A stretch of DNA of 27,685 nucleotides, from assembly GCA_964578485.1 (NCBI GenBank), contig CAZODA010000041.1:1-27685 (forward strand). The letters are read 5' to 3'. This stretch comes from CAZODA01 sp964578485. GTDB lineage: Bacteria; Bacteroidota; Bacteroidia; Bacteroidales; Marinilabiliaceae. Below the pieces are notes generated by a model that saw only the letters and a list, made by a program, of their open reading frames with translations, was not told the DNA's origin and did no database searches. This document shows, in pieces, positions 25,084-27,685 of this stretch (positions are counted from its first letter, which is position 1; each line of letters starts with the position of its first letter). The translations under genes and the position numbers were made by a program.

Positions 25084-25920
25084 ATGAAATGGGAATTAAG
25101 GCATGCCGCACATCCGGCTGATGTGAAAAATTATGACACAGAAAAACTACGCAAAGAATTTTTAATTGAGGATCTTTTTGTTTCCGGGGAAGTTAAAATG
25201 GTTTATTCAATGTATGATCGTCTTATTGTTGGAGGAGCCATGCCTGATACTAAGGGTCTTAAAATTGAGCCTTTTGATGAATTAAAGGCCGACTATTTTT
25301 TAGAGCGTCGTGAGCTTGGTATCATCAATGTTGGTGGTCCTGCTATTGTTAAGGCTGATAATGAAGAGTATAAGCTTGCTTATAAGGAAGCACTTTATTT
25401 GGGTCAGGGTAATAAAGAGATAACAGTTATTTCGGAAGATAAGTCTAAGCCTGCAAAATTATATATGAACTCTGCTCCTGCGCATAAGAAGTTTCCCAAC
25501 AAAATAGTAACCTTGGCTGACGCTGATGTGGCTGTATTAGGAAGTCTTGAGGCTTCAAACCATCGTCAGATAAATAAGCTTTTGGTTAATAGTGTTGTAG
25601 AAACCTGTCAGTTACAAATGGGTATGACCGAATTAAAGCCCGGTAGTGTATGGAATACCATGCCTGTTCATACTCACAATCGCAGGATGGAGGCATATTT
25701 TTATTTTGAAGTTCCTGAAGATCAGGTAGTATGTCATTTTATGGGACAAACTGATGAGACTCGTCATATTTGGATGAAAAATGAGCAGGCTGTTATTTCA
25801 CCGGCTTGGAGTATTCATAGTGGTGCCGGAACTTCCAATTATGTGTTTATTTGGGGTATGGCCGGTGAGAATCTTGATTATGGCGATATGGATGTATGCG
25901 CACCTATTGATATGAAATAA
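25084..25920 (+). CDS. kduI: 5-keto-4-deoxyuronate isomerase
   Basis: The 278-residue protein is full-length KduI, a zinc cupin. The zinc ligands fall at His196 and His198 (PVHTHNRR), Glu203 (RMEAYFYF) and His245 (SIHSGAGT), the same numbering I recall for the E. coli enzyme. It isomerises 4-deoxy-L-threo-5-hexosulose uronate (DKI) to 2,5-diketo-3-deoxygluconate (DKII) in the cytoplasm. It is followed after a single base by kdgF, which makes its substrate, and then by kduD, which uses its product. It lies 100 bp after the BNR_4 gene. Confidence 0.96.
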   Translation: MKWELRHAAHPADVKNYDTEKLRKEFLIEDLFVSGEVKMVYSMYDRLIVGGAMPDTKGLKIEPFDELKADYFLERRELGIINVGGPAIVKADNEEYKLAYKEALYLGQGNKEITVISEDKSKPAKLYMNSAPAHKKFPNKIVTLADADVAVLGSLEASNHRQINKLLVNSVVETCQLQMGMTELKPGSVWNTMPVHTHNRRMEAYFYFEVPEDQVVCHFMGQTDETRHIWMKNEQAVISPAWSIHSGAGTSNYVFIWGMAGENLDYGDMDVCAPIDMK

Positions 25921-25921
25921 T

Positions 25922-26266
25922 ATGGCGCTTAATTATTGGATAAAATATGATGATGCTGTTGTTACTAAGGTAGCAGAGGGCATAGAACGTCGTATTATAA
26001 ATACCGGTAATTTAATGTTGGTGGTGGTCGATTTTTATGACGGCCCCACCACTTCTCCCGATCCTTTTCATCATCATGTTCACGAGCAGGTTTCTTTTGT
26101 GGCAGAAGGCGAATTGTTGCTTTTCGCCGGAGATGAAAAGCCGGTACACTTGAAAAAGGGAGATATGTTTGCGATGAAGTCTGATTTGCCTCACACTATA
26201 CAGAGGTTAACAAAGCATGTTCGTCTTATTGACTGTTTCACACCATTACGTGAAGATTATATTTAA
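25922..26266 (+). CDS. kdgF: Unsaturated-uronate ring-opening cupin KdgF
   Basis: The 114-residue protein is a single cupin domain. The metal site is in the cluster HHHVHEQ (His50-52, His54, Gln56) with a later His91 (LPHTIQ). Near the C-terminus RLIDCFTPLRED gives Asp104, Phe106 and Arg110. The D-x-F-x-x-x-R spacing is the active-site arrangement I recall for KdgF of Yersinia and Halomonas. KdgF speeds the conversion of 4,5-unsaturated uronate to its linear keto form (DKI), feeding KduI. The gene starts 2 nt after the kduI stop and precedes kduD by 20 nt. A general sugar-binding cupin is the alternative, but position and motif both favour KdgF. Confidence 0.85.
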   Translation: MALNYWIKYDDAVVTKVAEGIERRIINTGNLMLVVVDFYDGPTTSPDPFHHHVHEQVSFVAEGELLLFAGDEKPVHLKKGDMFAMKSDLPHTIQRLTKHVRLIDCFTPLREDYI

Positions 26267-26286
26267 CTATACAAACAATTACAACG

Positions 26287-27084
26287 ATGATTAAACAATT
26301 ATTTGATTTATCGGGGAAAGTAGCCCTGGTAACCGGTGGTACCCATGGTATTGGGATGGCTATTGGTAAAATTCTTGGAAAAGCAGGAGCAAAAGTTTGC
26401 GTGAATGATATTTCGCAAGAGAAACTTGATGCCTGTGTTAAGGAATATTCCAAAGATGGTATTGATGTATATACTCTTGTTTTTGATGTTACAAATGAGG
26501 CTGATGTTGATAAAGGAATTTCTGAAATTGAAAAAAATGTAGGTGATATTGACATTTTAGTTAATAATGCCGGCATTATTAAGCGTATTCCCATATTAGA
26601 TATGCCTGTAGCTGAATATAAGGAGGTTATTGATGTTGACTTGGTTGCTCCTTTTATTGTTTCAAAGAGGGTAGCTCCAAAGATGATTGAAAAAAGGAGC
26701 GGAAAGATTATCAATATGTGTTCTATGATGAGTGTTTATGGTCGTAATTCTGTATCGGCTTATGCTTCTGCTAAGGGAGGATTAAAGTTGTTAACAGCAA
26801 ATATGACTTGTGAATGGGCAAAATACAATATTCAGGTAAATGGTATTGGACCCGGCTATATTGCTACAGCACAAACAGCTCCAATTCGTGAGGGTGGGCA
26901 TCCTTTTAATGATTTGGTAATGACACGTACACCTGCCGGTAGATGGGGCGAGCCTGAGGACGTTGGTAATGCGGCTCTTTTTCTGGCTTCAAAAGCAAGT
27001 GATTTTGTTAATGGCCATGTATTGTATGTTGATGGAGGAATATTAGCTAATTTTGGCTATGTAAAGGGCGAGAATGATATTTAA
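26287..27084 (+). CDS. kduD: 2-keto-3-deoxy-D-gluconate dehydrogenase (KduD, SDR)
   Basis: The 265-residue protein is a short-chain dehydrogenase with cofactor loop TGGTHGIG (16-23), NNAG (93-96) and catalytic Ser146, Tyr159, Lys163 (YASAK). The NMCSMMSVYGRN stretch and the GPGYIATAQTAP loop are typical of KduD. It reduces 2,5-diketo-3-deoxygluconate (the KduI product) to KDG with NAD(P)H in the cytoplasm, which then goes to KdgK and KdgA encoded in the divergent operon. It lies third in the kduI-kdgF-kduD run and 33 nt before a DUF4861 gene. Confidence 0.93.
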   Translation: MIKQLFDLSGKVALVTGGTHGIGMAIGKILGKAGAKVCVNDISQEKLDACVKEYSKDGIDVYTLVFDVTNEADVDKGISEIEKNVGDIDILVNNAGIIKRIPILDMPVAEYKEVIDVDLVAPFIVSKRVAPKMIEKRSGKIINMCSMMSVYGRNSVSAYASAKGGLKLLTANMTCEWAKYNIQVNGIGPGYIATAQTAPIREGGHPFNDLVMTRTPAGRWGEPEDVGNAALFLASKASDFVNGHVLYVDGGILANFGYVKGENDI

Positions 27085-27117
27085 ATAATTATTAAATTCA
27101 TTTAAAACTACATTGTT

Positions 27118-27685
27118 ATGAAATATTTCAATTATTCCTTATTAAGTTTTTTATTAGTAATATTTTTTTCTTGTAAACCATCTGAAGATCTTTCTTTTAA
27201 GGTGAGTAATCCGTTTAATGAACCGGTGTCCGGGAAAGCAATAGTTTTATCGCGTGACATAGTTGAGGAATATATTAAAGAAGAATCATCATCTCTTTAT
27301 GATGTATTAGTAACTGATATGAATGGAGAGGTTTTAGTTTCTCAAACTGATGATTTAGATGGTGATGGTAATTGGGATGAATTAGTATTTATTGCTGATT
27401 TTGACCAAAATGAAACTAAGCAGTTTTATTTTAAAGCGATAGATCCTGATGAATTACCCGAATTTACAAAAATGACCGCAATCCGGTTTTCACGTGTAAA
27501 TCCTCCTTATGAGTCGGCAAATAATGATTTACGTTTAAAATCAACCGACAGCCCTACTATTTCTGCTGTTTTTCAAATGGAAGGGCCTGCTTGGGAAAAT
27601 GATATAGTCGGATTTAGAAATTATTATGATGCACGTAATGGGATTGATATTTTTGGCAAAAGAACCAGTGAAATGGCTTTGCATA
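27118..27685 (+). CDS. DUF4861 family lipoprotein, cut by the window edge
   Basis: The frame opens at ATG 27118 and stays open to the last base, giving at least 189 residues of a longer protein. A signal segment ends in IFFSC (Cys19), so it is a lipoprotein. The sequence then shows VSNPFNEPVSGKAIVLSR, a calcium-loop-like LDGDGNWDELVF (about 80-91), EGPAWENDIVGFRNYYD and GIDIFGKR, the run of motifs I associate with DUF4861. Proteins of this family often accompany pectin, alginate and other uronate-degradation genes in Bacteroidota, and their activity is not firmly known to me. It follows kduD by 33 nt and is probably in the same operon. The C-terminal part and stop lie beyond the window. Confidence 0.82.
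   Translation, partial: MKYFNYSLLSFLLVIFFSCKPSEDLSFKVSNPFNEPVSGKAIVLSRDIVEEYIKEESSSLYDVLVTDMNGEVLVSQTDDLDGDGNWDELVFIADFDQNETKQFYFKAIDPDELPEFTKMTAIRFSRVNPPYESANNDLRLKSTDSPTISAVFQMEGPAWENDIVGFRNYYDARNGIDIFGKRTSEMALH

Noticed and set aside
26238..26714. A 158-codon open frame on the minus strand over kduD
   Set aside because: It overlaps the 5' part of the well-supported kduD and has only a shadow-like hydrophobic and serine-rich composition.

Overview
The window looks like a chromosomal segment of a low-GC Bacteroidota bacterium. I infer a free-living, polysaccharide-degrading member, possibly of the Marinilabiliales type, but the order is a guess. The support is: genes without clear Shine-Dalgarno sequences, several TAnnTTTG-type -7 boxes, secreted enzymes with relaxed Bacteroidota lipoboxes, and the gene content. 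No tRNA, rRNA, CRISPR array, insertion sequence or phage gene was seen.

Layout. (1) 146-3966, minus strand: two lipoprotein glycoside hydrolases, a GH105 unsaturated-uronyl hydrolase and a GH2 enzyme, with a good promoter upstream of the GH2 gene. (2) 4288-9941: a block not obviously tied to uronates, holding an unrecognised ATP-grasp-like protein, a patatin-like phospholipase, a small Cse60-like protein, the M20 peptidase PepD, a small helical protein and D-lactate dehydrogenase. (3) 10076-22311, minus strand: a large uronate-catabolism block, in transcription order uxaC, kdgK, kdgA, SDR fructuronate reductase, a second PfkB kinase, then gnd, TRAP transporter dctP-dctQ-dctM, a LacI-type regulator and the tagaturonate epimerase uxaE. 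(4) 22594 to the right edge, plus strand: a divergent operon with a second LacI regulator, a BNR_4 beta-propeller lipoprotein (candidate polysaccharide lyase), kduI, kdgF, kduD and a DUF4861 lipoprotein cut by the window edge.

How it works together (inference from families). Extracytoplasmic enzymes (BNR_4 candidate lyase, GH105, GH2) would release saturated and 4,5-unsaturated uronates from an acidic polysaccharide, and the TRAP system would carry uronates into the cytoplasm. Saturated uronates go through UxaC, UxaE and the SDR reductase to D-mannonate. Unsaturated uronate goes through KdgF, KduI and KduD to 2-keto-3-deoxygluconate (KDG). KdgK and KdgA take KDG to pyruvate and glyceraldehyde-3-phosphate. 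Mannonate dehydratase (UxuA), which joins the saturated branch to KDG, is not in the window, nor are SusC/SusD or sulfatases.

Most worth a second look: the BNR_4 protein with a His/His/Tyr/Arg arrangement like ulvan-lyase propellers; the unexplained second kinase plus 6-phosphogluconate dehydrogenase inside a uronate cluster; the orphan ATP-grasp protein; and a LacI-type operator placed between the -33 and -7 elements of the right-hand operon.
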